Counted from the stretch's first letter, positions 6,748 through 15,200 are shown. The stretch: 33,455 nt of DNA from an uncultured Bacilli bacterium (GCA_934091055.1 CAKOKN010000011.1:1-33455); one strand, 5' to 3'. Notes: generated by a model not told the origin, from the letters alone. Program-made: numbers and translations.

Positions 6748-8367
6748 TTAAGCAGATAATTGATATGGCTTAGCTGATGATCCGTCTCCACCTTTAAATT
6801 CAACATCAGAGTTTAGATAAAGGGCTGGGGTGACCCAGTATGCAGAATACGCAACATTGGATTGGGCGACACCCCCATACGAATAGAACGGCATCACGTA
6901 GTTCGGATTGCTGAAATTAGGGGTTAATAACCATCCAAAACTAGAGGCGCCTAAAATTGCTTTCATCCAATTATTTGACGTACAAGCAGTATCATCATAA
7001 CTAACTAATTTTTTATTACAATAATTAGTTCCAAACTCCGCAGCATAGCCATAATCACTTGGATATGCTAAAGCTATTTTGCCAGTCCAAGTTGTAGGTC
7101 TTCCTGAATACACTTTTGTTCCTCTTTCATACCCGTACATCTGATTTGAATATATTTCAGTACTATTCCAACCTCCTAAATTCCAAGTTGTCTCGGCAAT
7201 TAAGTTTCTGGTGATATCGTTTTTTATTCCGGTACTTGTAAAATCACAATCTACTGTAGCATTATTTTGACCGCTATAACACTTGCCCGATTCACTATTG
7301 TAATATAAACTTTGTCCTAAACTATTATCATTAGCGTCTACTGTATAATAATCACTTGGATTTAATAATTTCATTAATCTTGCAGTAGTCCAGTCATTTT
7401 TGCCAAAATCCATTTCTGCCCCTGTTGTAGTATTTTTGTTATCCCAAGAATAACTTCCTATTACAGTATTTCTTATTAATTTTAATTTTCCATCAAATAC
7501 ACCAATTATTCTCCACAGTTCACAAGTAGAGGATGTTTGATTACTATAATCAGAGCAATTAAAATATATATAGTTGTTTGGTGATGCTCCATAATATCTT
7601 ATATTACCTCCATCTAAAGAAGTTGTTGTTCCACCCAATCGATCGTTCATTAAATTTACTGATGGTGCTTTATTATAAGTTATACTATTATTGGTTACTG
7701 TTTCTTTTGAAGCACTCTTATAGAGATTAGTTATATCACCAGCGCCACCTAAAATTGCTATTCCTTGATTAGCATCCGCTGATATCTTTCCCGAGAAAGA
7801 AGCTCCTATTACATCATTACCTGATAAGGACTTATCTATATAGATTACGATTATATATTTATTAACTTCGGTATTTGATAGTTGTTTAGTTAATATCTTC
7901 TTAGTACCAGTACTTGTTATAGAACCTTTCTTTTCTATATTAAAAGATTGATTTAATAAATTAGTTACACTTACTGTACTAGTACTAGTATTTTTTAGTA
8001 TTGCATACTTTAATGCTCCTACACTATTACCTGTTGTGAAAGCATCAGATAAAGATGTGATATTCAAGTATAGTGAACCATAGCCTTCTATACCACAAGT
8101 AGACTTAATGCCAATATTTGCGTAGGTTAATGCTATACCCTCTTTGATAGTGAACTTATTGTTACTATCTATTAGATCACTTTCATTCATTAACTTTACT
8201 GAAGCATTATTTATATCTCCACCTTTAGTGTAGTCTATTGTAAAACAATCTGAGTTTAGACCTATATTTATTTTATTGCTAGACCAAGTTAGATAAGCTA
8301 CTGTTACACCTCCGAGTGCTAAGAGTATTATTATTCCTAGTATTAAATATTTCTTTTTCTTTTCCAT
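6748..8367 (-). CDS. secreted/anchored surface protein with lectin-like C-terminus
   Basis: A 539-residue surface protein. Residues about 5-25 form a single N-terminal hydrophobic anchor or signal after a KKKK start, ending in VAYLTWS, like TasA/camelysin-type exported proteins. A beta-rich Ser/Thr/Asn-rich region follows to about residue 200. The C-terminal half has Cys and Trp motifs (CELWRIIGVF, GWLLTP, WVTPALYLNSDV, GGDGSS) resembling the DUF6273 / C-type-lectin-like domains common in gut Firmicutes surface proteins. The 90 nt for residues NFSNPN to YWVT (6829-6918) are about 49% GC, far above the rest. The ATG at 8367 is preferred over TTG at 8376, since GGAG lies nine bases before the ATG and abuts the TTG. 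A leader ORF with a poly-G tract and a terminator precede it. Ligand unknown. Confidence 0.75.
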   Translation of the reverse strand: MEKKKKYLILGIIILLALGGVTVAYLTWSSNKINIGLNSDCFTIDYTKGGDINNASVKLMNESDLIDSNNKFTIKEGIALTYANIGIKSTCGIEGYGSLYLNITSLSDAFTTGNSVGALKYAILKNTSTSTVSVTNLLNQSFNIEKKGSITSTGTKKILTKQLSNTEVNKYIIVIYIDKSLSGNDVIGASFSGKISADANQGIAILGGAGDITNLYKSASKETVTNNSITYNKAPSVNLMNDRLGGTTTSLDGGNIRYYGASPNNYIYFNCSDYSNQTSSTCELWRIIGVFDGKLKLIRNTVIGSYSWDNKNTTTGAEMDFGKNDWTTARLMKLLNPSDYYTVDANDNSLGQSLYYNSESGKCYSGQNNATVDCDFTSTGIKNDITRNLIAETTWNLGGWNSTEIYSNQMYGYERGTKVYSGRPTTWTGKIALAYPSDYGYAAEFGTNYCNKKLVSYDDTACTSNNWMKAILGASSFGWLLTPNFSNPNYVMPFYSYGGVAQSNVAYSAYWVTPALYLNSDVEFKGGDGSSAKPYQLSA

Positions 8368-8391
8368 ATTATTCAACTCCTTACTAAATAG

Positions 8392-8441
8392 AAAAAAGAC
8401 TATAAAAAACTAGTTAATAAACTAGTTATTTTACAGTCTTT
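8392..8441 (-). terminator. leader terminator between short ORF and surface gene
   Basis: On the minus strand AAAGACT..AGTCTTT (outer, 8435-8441 with 8395-8401) and AACTAGTT/AACTAGTT (inner 8 bp, loop 8416-8419) form a long hairpin followed by six Ts. It contains the stop codon of the 37-codon ORF in its 5' arm and ends about 25 nt before the surface gene start, so transcription of that gene must read through it or start inside the short gap. Confidence 0.8.
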
Positions 8442-8539
8442 AATATATTATTATTTGTATAAAGTCTTATTTTATAAGAGTTAAAAGCCCCCCCCCTAAT
8501 TAACAATGAGTTAACATTTTGAAATTTACTATTAATCAT
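8426..8539 (-). CDS. 37-residue leader peptide with G9 tract
   Basis: A short ORF starting at ATG 8539 with AAGGAG nine bases upstream and a sigma-A-like promoter before that. It encodes 37 residues, beginning MINSKFQNVN and ending ILKTVK, of no known family. Codons 15-18 (AGG GGG GGG GCT) contain nine consecutive Gs. The stop codon lies inside the 5' arm of the terminator that separates it from the surface gene. Removing one G gives a stop ten codons after the AGG start of the tract region; adding one gives a stop after six. It looks like a regulatory leader peptide rather than a functional product, but a small secreted or toxic peptide cannot be excluded. Confidence 0.6.
   Translation of the reverse strand: MINSKFQNVNSLLIRGGAFNSYKIRLYTNNNILKTVK
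8488..8496. repeat. poly-C/poly-G homopolymer (9 nt)
   Basis: Nine Cs on the plus strand (nine Gs in the sense of the leader ORF), the longest C or G run I saw in the window and very unlikely by chance in such AT-rich DNA. Tracts of this kind are typical slipped-strand phase-variation sites. Confidence 0.85.
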
Positions 8540-8577
8540 AGGGTTCAGCTCCTTTCTTCTTTATACTCTATAAGTAA

Positions 8578-8606
8578 ATGATATCATACTTTGTTAATTT
8601 ATACAA
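8578..8606 (-). promoter_or_regulatory. sigma-A-like promoter for leader ORF
   Basis: Minus strand TTGTAT (8606-8601), 17-bp spacer, TATCAT (8583-8578). Transcription would begin about 30 nt before the leader ORF start codon. Confidence 0.55.
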
Positions 8607-8631
8607 GTAGAAAAAGAAAAATAATAAAAAT

Positions 8632-8662
8632 ATTTTATAGTCTTAGAATAAGACTATAAAAT
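8632..8662 (-). terminator. tgt terminator
   Basis: A 14-bp perfect stem (8632-8645 with 8649-8662, 3-nt loop) directly after the tgt stop, followed on the minus strand by ATTTTTATTATTTTT. It isolates tgt from the leader ORF and surface gene. Confidence 0.85.
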
Positions 8663-8665
8663 AAA

Positions 8666-9778
8666 TTATTTATTTTTATAGTTCTTATAAAATTCTTCTT
8701 TTAATTCTAAGAATTTATCTTCTTTTATAGATACTCTAATATCTTCCATTATTTTTATTAAAAATCTTAAGTTATGAATAGATAATAATCTTTGTCCTAG
8801 AGTTTCATTTGCTACTAATAGATGTCTTATATAAGCTTTAGTATAATTCTTACAACACTTACAATCACAAGTAGGATCTACCGGAGTAAAATCTTCTTTA
8901 TACTTAGCATTCCTTAAGTTTATTTTACCATTTCTAGTAAATGCGTGTCCGTGTCTTGCTAATCTAGTAGGAAGAACACAATCAAACATATCTACTCCTC
9001 TTTCTACTCCTTCAAATAGATCAGTAGGTTCTCCTACTCCCATTAAGTATCTAGGTTTATCTTCAGGTAAATATTTTATTCCGTGTTCTATCATTTTATA
9101 CATAGTAGGTTTATCTTCTCCTACTGAAGTACCTCCTATTGAATAACCATCAAAGTCTAACTTTACAGTCTCTTTACAAGACCATTCTCTTAAGTCTTCA
9201 AATTCTCCTCCTTGTACTATTCCAAATAGACTTTGATTAGGGTTATTAAATACTTCTTTACCTCTCTTAGCCCATCTTAATGTTCTCTCTACAGAATTCT
9301 TCATATATTCATATGTAACTGGATATGGAGGACACTCATCAAAACTCATAGCTATATCACTATCTAATTTATTTTGTACTTCAATACTCTTTTCGGGAGT
9401 CAAAAATAATCTTTCACCATTTATATGACTTTTAAATACTACTCCCTCTTCACTTATATCTTTTGGTTTAGCTAAACTAAATACCTGAAAACCACCACAG
9501 TCAGTTAGTATTGGTCCATCATAATTCATAAATTTATGTAGTCCTCCTGCTTTAGCTACTATATCTTCCCCTGGTCTTAACCATAAATGATAGGTATTTG
9601 ATAGTATTACTGCTGATCCTATTTCTTTTATTTCATCTACATCTAATGTCTTTACAGTAGCTTGAGTACCTACTGGCATAAACATAGGTGTTTCATATTC
9701 TCCATAATTAGTTTTTAATGTTCCATATCTTGCTTTTGTATTTTTATCTTTATGTAATAATGTATATTTTATCTTCAT
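8666..9778 (-). CDS. tgt: queuine/preQ1 tRNA-ribosyltransferase
   Basis: A 370-residue enzyme that exchanges guanine-34 for preQ1 in tRNAs with GUN anticodons, in the queuosine pathway. The TIM-barrel family signatures are all present: SNTYHLWLRPG, the active-site ILTDCGGFQVFSL, MSFDECPPYP, GIVQGG, GGTSVGE, MGVGEPTDLFEG and the nucleophile-containing MFDCVLPTR. The zinc site near residue 305 (CDCKCC, with a His about 20 residues further on) is intact. Length is normal for bacterial Tgt. RBS GAGAGGT precedes the ATG. No queA or queuosine biosynthesis gene is adjacent. Confidence 0.96.
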   Translation of the reverse strand: MKIKYTLLHKDKNTKARYGTLKTNYGEYETPMFMPVGTQATVKTLDVDEIKEIGSAVILSNTYHLWLRPGEDIVAKAGGLHKFMNYDGPILTDCGGFQVFSLAKPKDISEEGVVFKSHINGERLFLTPEKSIEVQNKLDSDIAMSFDECPPYPVTYEYMKNSVERTLRWAKRGKEVFNNPNQSLFGIVQGGEFEDLREWSCKETVKLDFDGYSIGGTSVGEDKPTMYKMIEHGIKYLPEDKPRYLMGVGEPTDLFEGVERGVDMFDCVLPTRLARHGHAFTRNGKINLRNAKYKEDFTPVDPTCDCKCCKNYTKAYIRHLLVANETLGQRLLSIHNLRFLIKIMEDIRVSIKEDKFLELKEEFYKNYKNK

Positions 9779-9833
9779 ATAGTTACCTCTCTTCTTTAGT
9801 ATTATAACAAATAGATAGTTTAAAGTAAAGAAA

Positions 9834-9868
9834 AAGAAAGGTATTTAGGCACACCATTTACCTTCCTT
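9834..9868 (-). terminator. probable mltG-operon terminator
   Basis: Minus-strand AAGGAAGGTA pairs with TACCTTTCTT (one G-T wobble) around a 15-nt loop that contains the mltG stop codon, followed by a T-rich tail. Confidence 0.6.
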
Positions 9869-10960
9869 TTTTAATTTATTTATTACTGCTTGATGTTTAG
9901 TAGCATTCTCTGTTAGATATACTTCTCCATCACAATCTGCGACAAAGTAGTAATAGTTATGAGCTTCTGGATGCAAAGTAGCTATAATAGATTCTATAGA
10001 TGGATTACATATTGGTCCTACTGGTAATCCTGTATTACTACTACATCTTGTATTATATTTATTATTGCAATCATTTAATTCTTCATTAGTAAGACTAGTA
10101 TTCCAATCATCTATTTTAGCAGCATAATAAGTAGTAGCATCACTACCTAAAGTTTTATAAGCACTAGAATTTAATCTATTATAGAAAACTCCTGCTACTG
10201 CTTTTCGATCTGTAGCTTTAGTACCTTCTAATTCTACTATTGAAGATAGTGTTAAGATATTATGAATATCTAAGCTATTACTATCTATACTATCTTTTTG
10301 TTTAGTTAATTGTCTATCTGTCTCATCTAACATCTTAGTAAATATATCTTTTATATCTACATTTCTACTAGTAAAACGATATGTATTAGGATATAAATAT
10401 CCTTCTAGTGGATAATAGATATTACTATCTTTTATTTTATCAGTAAGAAACCAATACTTTTCTATTAAACTATCTATATAACTTGTATCTTTCATTAAAG
10501 CTAATACATCTTCATAACTATTAGAGGTATTATCTTCTATTTGTCTTGCGACTTCTCTAACATTTATTCCTTCTTTAAAAGTAATTGATATCTCACTACT
10601 ATTCTTTCCTCCAGTACCTGATAGTATATTGGTTATTTTTCCAACACCCATATTCTCAGATAATTCATAAGTACCTGCTTTTAAATTGGTCTTACCAGTT
10701 AGAAAGGCATGTACTTTAAAAATAGTAACATTTTTTATTAAATTATTTTCTTTTAGAGTTACTCCAATACTATTTAAACTACCCTCTTTTATAGTAACAG
10801 TCTTTAGGGTACTATCATTTGATACTTTAGTAATATTTATATTATAGTATGTACACATTGCCATTAATGAAACAAAAAGTATTATAAGTACTGATACTTT
10901 AATGTTTCTAGTTTTCTTTTTCTTTCCTTTTGAGGACTTACTATTTACTCTCTTCTTCAT
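9845..10960 (-). CDS. mltG: endolytic murein transglycosylase MltG
   Basis: A 371-residue membrane-anchored lytic transglycosylase that cleaves nascent glycan strands and ends their elongation. A very basic cytoplasmic N-terminus (KSSKGKKKKTRNIK) is followed by one membrane helix at about residues 22-42, a LysM-like region, and the YceG domain. The family motif SSIVELEG near residue 240 holds the catalytic Glu; AVAGVFYNRL and TGLPVGPICNPS are also typical. The last residues (NYYYFVADCDGEVYL) match the family end. It overlaps the DUF1292 gene by 20 nt, as the last gene of the ireB operon, the same order as yrzL-yrrK-yrzB-yrrL in B. subtilis. Confidence 0.94.
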   Translation of the reverse strand: MKKRVNSKSSKGKKKKTRNIKVSVLIILFVSLMAMCTYYNINITKVSNDSTLKTVTIKEGSLNSIGVTLKENNLIKNVTIFKVHAFLTGKTNLKAGTYELSENMGVGKITNILSGTGGKNSSEISITFKEGINVREVARQIEDNTSNSYEDVLALMKDTSYIDSLIEKYWFLTDKIKDSNIYYPLEGYLYPNTYRFTSRNVDIKDIFTKMLDETDRQLTKQKDSIDSNSLDIHNILTLSSIVELEGTKATDRKAVAGVFYNRLNSSAYKTLGSDATTYYAAKIDDWNTSLTNEELNDCNNKYNTRCSSNTGLPVGPICNPSIESIIATLHPEAHNYYYFVADCDGEVYLTENATKHQAVINKLKKEGKWCA

Positions 10961-11234
10961 TATTCTTTTTATTCTCTTCTTGTATTGATTCTAATATAGT
11001 CTCTATTATTCTCCATTCTCTTTCTGTTTCTACTGGCAAAAGGCGTAATGGATTACTATCTGGTTCAAATACTGAAGAGTATACTCTTATATTTCCTTGT
11101 TCATCTTTACTATTATCTGTATATACCATATAATTCTTTCCTGTCTCATCTGATTCAAATGTAAACAGTACTTCAAAAGTTATTTCATTTCCTTCTTTGT
11201 CTAATATTTTGAATGTATTATCTAAATCCATCAT
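10941..11234 (-). CDS. DUF1292 (YrzB-like) protein
   Basis: A 97-residue acidic cytosolic protein of the DUF1292 family. The family pattern is seen in EGNEITFEVLFTFES, KNYMVYTD and IRVYSSVFEPD, followed by a region similar to LLPVETEREWRIIETIL, then a low-complexity Glu/Lys/Asn tail. Function is unknown in the family, but its gene is almost always between ruvX and mltG in Firmicutes. It starts inside the ruvX stop (ATGA overlap) and runs 20 nt into mltG, so the four genes are tightly coupled. Confidence 0.9.
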   Translation of the reverse strand: MMDLDNTFKILDKEGNEITFEVLFTFESDETGKNYMVYTDNSKDEQGNIRVYSSVFEPDSNPLRLLPVETEREWRIIETILESIQEENKKNNEEESK

Positions 11235-11656
11235 AATTTGTTTTTCTCCTTATTTAAATAATCTTGTAATATGATTTGAGCTGCTATTTTATCTACTTTC
11301 TTTTTTCTTTTTTTTCTAGACATATCTGCTTCAATTAGTAATGAATTTGAGATAACTGATGTTAATCTCTCATCATAGAAATCTACTTCGATATTTAAAT
11401 TATCTTCTAGTAGTTTTTTATATTTAGTAGTTATTATTGCTCTCTCTCCTAGGGTATTATTCATATTCTTTGGTAGTCCTAATACTATTTTCTTAATGTT
11501 ATATTCTTCTACTATATCTTTTATTTCTTTTATAGTACTTTCATAATCTTCATTTTCAAAGAAAATAGTTTTATACGAAGAAGCTATTGTATTAGTAGGA
11601 TCTGACATTGCTAATCCTACTGTCTTACTTCCTAAGTCTATTCCTAAGTATCTCAT
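11231..11656 (-). CDS. ruvX: RuvX/YqgF Holliday-junction resolvase-like nuclease
   Basis: A 141-residue RNase H-fold protein. The N-terminal YLGIDLGSKTVGLAMSD gives the first catalytic Asp and the G-x-R/K-x-G-like loop; the mid-protein VLGLPKNMNNTLGE and DFYDERLTS (acidic residues) and C-terminal KKKVDKIAAQIILQDYL complete the family pattern. YqgF proteins process pre-16S rRNA 5' ends in E. coli, and Holliday-junction cleavage has been proposed for others. It overlaps ireB and the DUF1292 gene by 4 nt each. It ends in TGA. Confidence 0.94.
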   Translation of the reverse strand: MRYLGIDLGSKTVGLAMSDPTNTIASSYKTIFFENEDYESTIKEIKDIVEEYNIKKIVLGLPKNMNNTLGERAIITTKYKKLLEDNLNIEVDFYDERLTSVISNSLLIEADMSRKKRKKKVDKIAAQIILQDYLNKEKNKL

Positions 11657-11898
11657 TTTAGATAACTTTTTAAAAGCTCCTCGACAAGAGTAGTTCTATC
11701 TATTTTAGATATTTTATTTCTTGTATCTTTGTATGATGAGATATAACCTAAATCTCCTGATATTATATATCCTACTATTTGATTAATTGGGTTATAACCT
11801 CTCTCTTCTAGAGCTTCATAGGTTTCTTTTAATGTGTTTTTGACAACCTTACTATTTACTTCGGTTATGTCAAACAATACTGTGCTACCATCTTCCAT
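11653..11898 (-). CDS. ireB: IreB family regulatory phosphoprotein (DUF965)
   Basis: An 81-residue protein of the IreB/DUF965 family. The family core YEALEERGYNPINQIVGYIISGDLGYISSYKDTRNKI is clear and full length. In Enterococcus IreB is phosphorylated on threonines by the PASTA kinase IreK and tunes cephalosporin resistance; no PASTA kinase gene is in this window. It is the first gene of the operon, with its own promoter, an AGAGGTGAT ribosome binding site, and a 4-nt overlap with ruvX. Confidence 0.95.
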   Translation of the reverse strand: MEDGSTVLFDITEVNSKVVKNTLKETYEALEERGYNPINQIVGYIISGDLGYISSYKDTRNKISKIDRTTLVEELLKSYLK

Positions 11899-11922
11899 AA
11901 TATCACCTCTTATTACAATATA

Positions 11923-11951
11923 ATTTTAACATAGTTTCTTTCTTTTAACAA
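11923..11951 (-). promoter_or_regulatory. sigma-A-type promoter of ireB operon
   Basis: Minus strand TTGTTA (11951-11946), 17-bp spacer, TAAAAT (11928-11923), about 25 nt before the ireB start. Confidence 0.65.
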
Positions 11952-12066
11952 GTTTTTTTATATATCTTTACATTATAGTTAGTATTATTATATGTTTATG
12001 TTATTTATATATATTTACTTTAGTACAATTTTAGTTATTAAACATAAACTATTATAGGTGATAGCT

Positions 12067-12270
12067 ATGTTTAATAACTTTTTTAATTTTTTTAGATTAT
12101 GTACTAGCTGGAAATTATTCTTACTTATAATTACTTTAGTACTTATGGTAATTACCTTCTATCAGATGCTTATTACTTTATTTGCTCCTTGTTTTGGTAA
12201 TGTCTTTATTCTTTTATTAGAGTATCTTGCTCTTATATGTTTAGGATTTTGGTTAATATTTGGCTGCTAA
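12067..12270 (+). CDS. small membrane protein (67 aa), unknown
   Basis: A 67-residue hydrophobic protein with two likely transmembrane helices (about residues 15-35 and 42-64) separated by a short APCFGN turn, and three Cys residues. I do not recognise it. The ATG at 12067 is preferred over the GTG at 12058 because AGGTG lies directly upstream with a good spacing. It runs convergently with the next gene, the two stop codons being adjacent, with no clear terminator between them. Confidence 0.55.
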   Translation: MFNNFFNFFRLCTSWKLFLLIITLVLMVITFYQMLITLFAPCFGNVFILLLEYLALICLGFWLIFGC

Positions 12271-13164
12271 CTATTTTCTTTTATAGTTTACTTCTTTAAT
12301 ATTTAGATCAGTGGGTACTTCTTTAATTAGAGAAAAAATATCTTTATTTAACTCTTCTTTAGTAGTTATAAATTTACCATTAGCTCCTACAAAGATGTTA
12401 TCTCTATTTTCTACCTTTGTTATTCCTTTTAATTTATTTATTTTATCTATATCACATAGTTTAGGTATATGATATGATACTTCTATATCTTTAGAAGTTA
12501 TAACTATTTCTATAGATAGAGCGTGTCCAATATCACGAATCATTAAAAGTATTCTATTATCTAGAGCTAATATTCTTACTTCATCACTTTCTATATTAAG
12601 AGGAAACTCTTTAAATAGTTCTAAAGCTAGATCATTATCACTTCCCTCGAGGATTATTCTATTACCTTCATTATTTTCTTTTTCTTTTATTACTTTTATA
12701 TCTTTATAGATATTCTCATCATTTACTAGATAAGAATGAATAGCGTGTAATAATTCATTTACTGAAGTACATTTAGTTATTATACTAGTAAGTGTTTTAT
12801 CTATTTTATAACCAGAAGTATTAGCTCTAATATAGTCTAATACTTCTTTATCTATAGAAGTAACTGCTACTTTATAGAATGACTTCATTTTATTATAATC
12901 ATAATTACACTCTAATAAAGATCTTTTATAAGCTTCAAATAACTCATTTATACTACTACTAGCTTCATTTAAATTGAAATTATTTAATATTATTAATAAT
13001 TCATCTTGAATATCTTTAATAGCCTCATATAATCTATCACCATACTTAATTCTAGTTTCAATACTATAATTATCTACTTCACTTGGAGCCAAGTCATAGA
13101 TATCTTTTTTTATTCTTATATCACTTCTAAAGAAGTTTTCTATCTTTTTTTGTTTTCCTTCCAT
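12271..13164 (-). CDS. hypothetical protein (297 aa) in uvrB operon
   Basis: A soluble, probably cytosolic protein of 297 residues that I cannot place in a family. No signal peptide, membrane helix or catalytic motif is evident. The N-terminal half looks alpha-helical (residues 40-125) and the C-terminal half more beta-rich (ILALDNRILLMIRDIG, LSIEIVITS). Its start overlaps the uvrB stop by one base (TAATG), so it is co-translated with uvrB. In most bacteria uvrA or other repair genes follow uvrB; the coupling makes a repair-linked role possible but unproven. Confidence 0.75.
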   Translation of the reverse strand: MEGKQKKIENFFRSDIRIKKDIYDLAPSEVDNYSIETRIKYGDRLYEAIKDIQDELLIILNNFNLNEASSSINELFEAYKRSLLECNYDYNKMKSFYKVAVTSIDKEVLDYIRANTSGYKIDKTLTSIITKCTSVNELLHAIHSYLVNDENIYKDIKVIKEKENNEGNRIILEGSDNDLALELFKEFPLNIESDEVRILALDNRILLMIRDIGHALSIEIVITSKDIEVSYHIPKLCDIDKINKLKGITKVENRDNIFVGANGKFITTKEELNKDIFSLIKEVPTDLNIKEVNYKRK

Positions 13165-15134
13165 TATATACCTCTCGTACTCTTAGTATTAGTTTCTAAA
13201 TCAAATATAATATCTCTAAGTTCCATTGCTCTTTCAAAATCTAGATTAGAAGCTGCTAGTTTCATTTCTTTAGTTAAGTTTTCTATTAGATCTAATCTTT
13301 CTTTCTTACTTAATTTTTCTTCTCTTTCAACCTTCTTTTCGACTTCATTAGATACTGCTTCTGGGATAGCTTTAATGATAGTCTTTGGTATTATATTATG
13401 TTCTTTATTATATTTTTCTTGAATAGTTCTTCTTCTTTCTGTTTCAGTAATAGCTTCTTTCATACTATCAGATATAGTATCAGCATACATAATTACTCTA
13501 CCCTCACTATTACGTGCTGCTCTTCCGATAGTTTGAACTAAACTTCTAGTACTACGAAGAAATCCTTGTTTATCAGCATCCATAATAGCTATTAAACTAA
13601 CTTCTGGTATATCAATACCTTCTCTTAAAAGATTTATTCCTACTACTACATCATATTTTCCTAGTCTTAACTCTCTTATTATCTTTAGTCTCTCTAAGGT
13701 CTTTACTTCATTATGTAAATAAGCTACTTTAATATCTAAACTCTTTAGATAATTAGTAAGTTCTTCAGCCATACGAATAGTAAGAGTAGTTATTAGAGTT
13801 CTTTCATCTTTTTCTATTTGTTTATTTATTTCTTCAAGTAAGTTATCTATTTGATCTTTAGTAGGTCTTACTTCAATTAATGGATCTAATAGACCTGTTG
13901 GTCTAATTATCTGCTCTACTACTTTTCCTTTTACTCTAGATAGTTCATAGTCTCCTGGAGTAGCACTTACATAAATTACATCATTTATTTTCTTTTCGAA
14001 TTCTTCAAATTTTAATGGTCTATTATCTAGAGCACTAGGTAATCTAAAACCATATTCTACTAAGTTAGTTTTTCTAGCTCTATCTCCTTGATACATAGCT
14101 TTTACTTGAGGAATTGTTACGTGAGATTCATCTATTACTAATAGGAAGTCTTTAGGAAAGAAATCAATTAAAGTATTAGGAGCTACTCCTTCTTCTTTTA
14201 GGGCTATATGTCTTGAGTAGTTTTCAATACCACGACAGAAGCCTGTTTCTGATAGCATCTCAACATCATAATTAACTCTCTCCTCTATTCTTTGAGCTTC
14301 AATTAGTTTATTATTATCTTTAAAGTATTTTACTCTCTCTTCTTTTTCTTTTTCTATTCTCTCAATACTTATTTTTAATTTTTCTTCATCAGTTACAAAG
14401 TGAGAAGCTGCGAATATTGAGACAGTCTTTTTATCTTTTAGGATATGTCCTGTTATTGTATCTACTTCACTTATTCTATCTATTTCGTCTCCAAACCACT
14501 CTATTAATAAGCCATTTGTTCTTTCATAGGATGGTATTATTTCAAGAGAGTCTCCTCTTACTCTAAAGGTACCTCTTTTTAGATCGATATCATTTCTTTC
14601 ATATAACATCTCTACTAATTTTTTTAATACTATATCTCTATCTATAGTATCTCCAACATTAAGTGTTAACATCTTCTTTTTATATTCTTCAATTTCTCCT
14701 ATACCATAAATACAAGATACTGAAGCTACTACTATAACATCTCTTCTTGATATTAATGCTGAAGTAGCACTATGTCTTAATTCATCTATTTCATCATTTA
14801 TTGAAGAATCTTTTTCTATATAAGTATCCGTAGATGGTACATAAGCTTCTGGTTGATAGTAATCGTAATAAGATACAAAATACTCTACTCTATTTTCTGG
14901 GAATAGTTCTTTAAGTTCATTATATAATTGACCTGCTAATGTTTTATTATGAGCTAATACTAGAGTTGGTTTATTAGTCTCTTTTATAACATTAGCTATC
15001 GTAAACGTCTTACCAGTACCAGTAGCTCCTAGTAGAACCTGCTCTTTCTTTCCTTCTTCTATTCCTTTAACTAATTCTTTAATAGCCTCAGGTTGATCAC
15101 CACTTGGTTTATATTTACTTACTAATTTAAACAT
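13164..15134 (-). CDS. uvrB: UvrABC system protein B
   Basis: A 656-residue nucleotide-excision-repair helicase-like protein that receives damaged DNA from UvrA and recruits UvrC. The Walker A GATGTGKT is at residues 36-43. The beta-hairpin region YYDYYQPEAYVPSTDTYIEKD, the DESH box (LLVIDESHVTIPQV), the SATP motif and helicase motif VI (QTIGRAARN) are all present, and the C-terminal UVR domain (NLDFERAMELRDII) is intact. Length is normal. The RBS GGAGGG..AAAGG precedes the start. uvrA is not next to it here; a decayed mobile-type gene lies just upstream. Confidence 0.97.
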   Translation of the reverse strand: MFKLVSKYKPSGDQPEAIKELVKGIEEGKKEQVLLGATGTGKTFTIANVIKETNKPTLVLAHNKTLAGQLYNELKELFPENRVEYFVSYYDYYQPEAYVPSTDTYIEKDSSINDEIDELRHSATSALISRRDVIVVASVSCIYGIGEIEEYKKKMLTLNVGDTIDRDIVLKKLVEMLYERNDIDLKRGTFRVRGDSLEIIPSYERTNGLLIEWFGDEIDRISEVDTITGHILKDKKTVSIFAASHFVTDEEKLKISIERIEKEKEERVKYFKDNNKLIEAQRIEERVNYDVEMLSETGFCRGIENYSRHIALKEEGVAPNTLIDFFPKDFLLVIDESHVTIPQVKAMYQGDRARKTNLVEYGFRLPSALDNRPLKFEEFEKKINDVIYVSATPGDYELSRVKGKVVEQIIRPTGLLDPLIEVRPTKDQIDNLLEEINKQIEKDERTLITTLTIRMAEELTNYLKSLDIKVAYLHNEVKTLERLKIIRELRLGKYDVVVGINLLREGIDIPEVSLIAIMDADKQGFLRSTRSLVQTIGRAARNSEGRVIMYADTISDSMKEAITETERRRTIQEKYNKEHNIIPKTIIKAIPEAVSNEVEKKVEREEKLSKKERLDLIENLTKEMKLAASNLDFERAMELRDIIFDLETNTKSTRGI

Positions 15135-15200
15135 ACCTTTCTTCCCTCCTTTATAATTGTTTTATGACTTTTTAATAGTTCTTCAGGTTGTTTTTCTATC

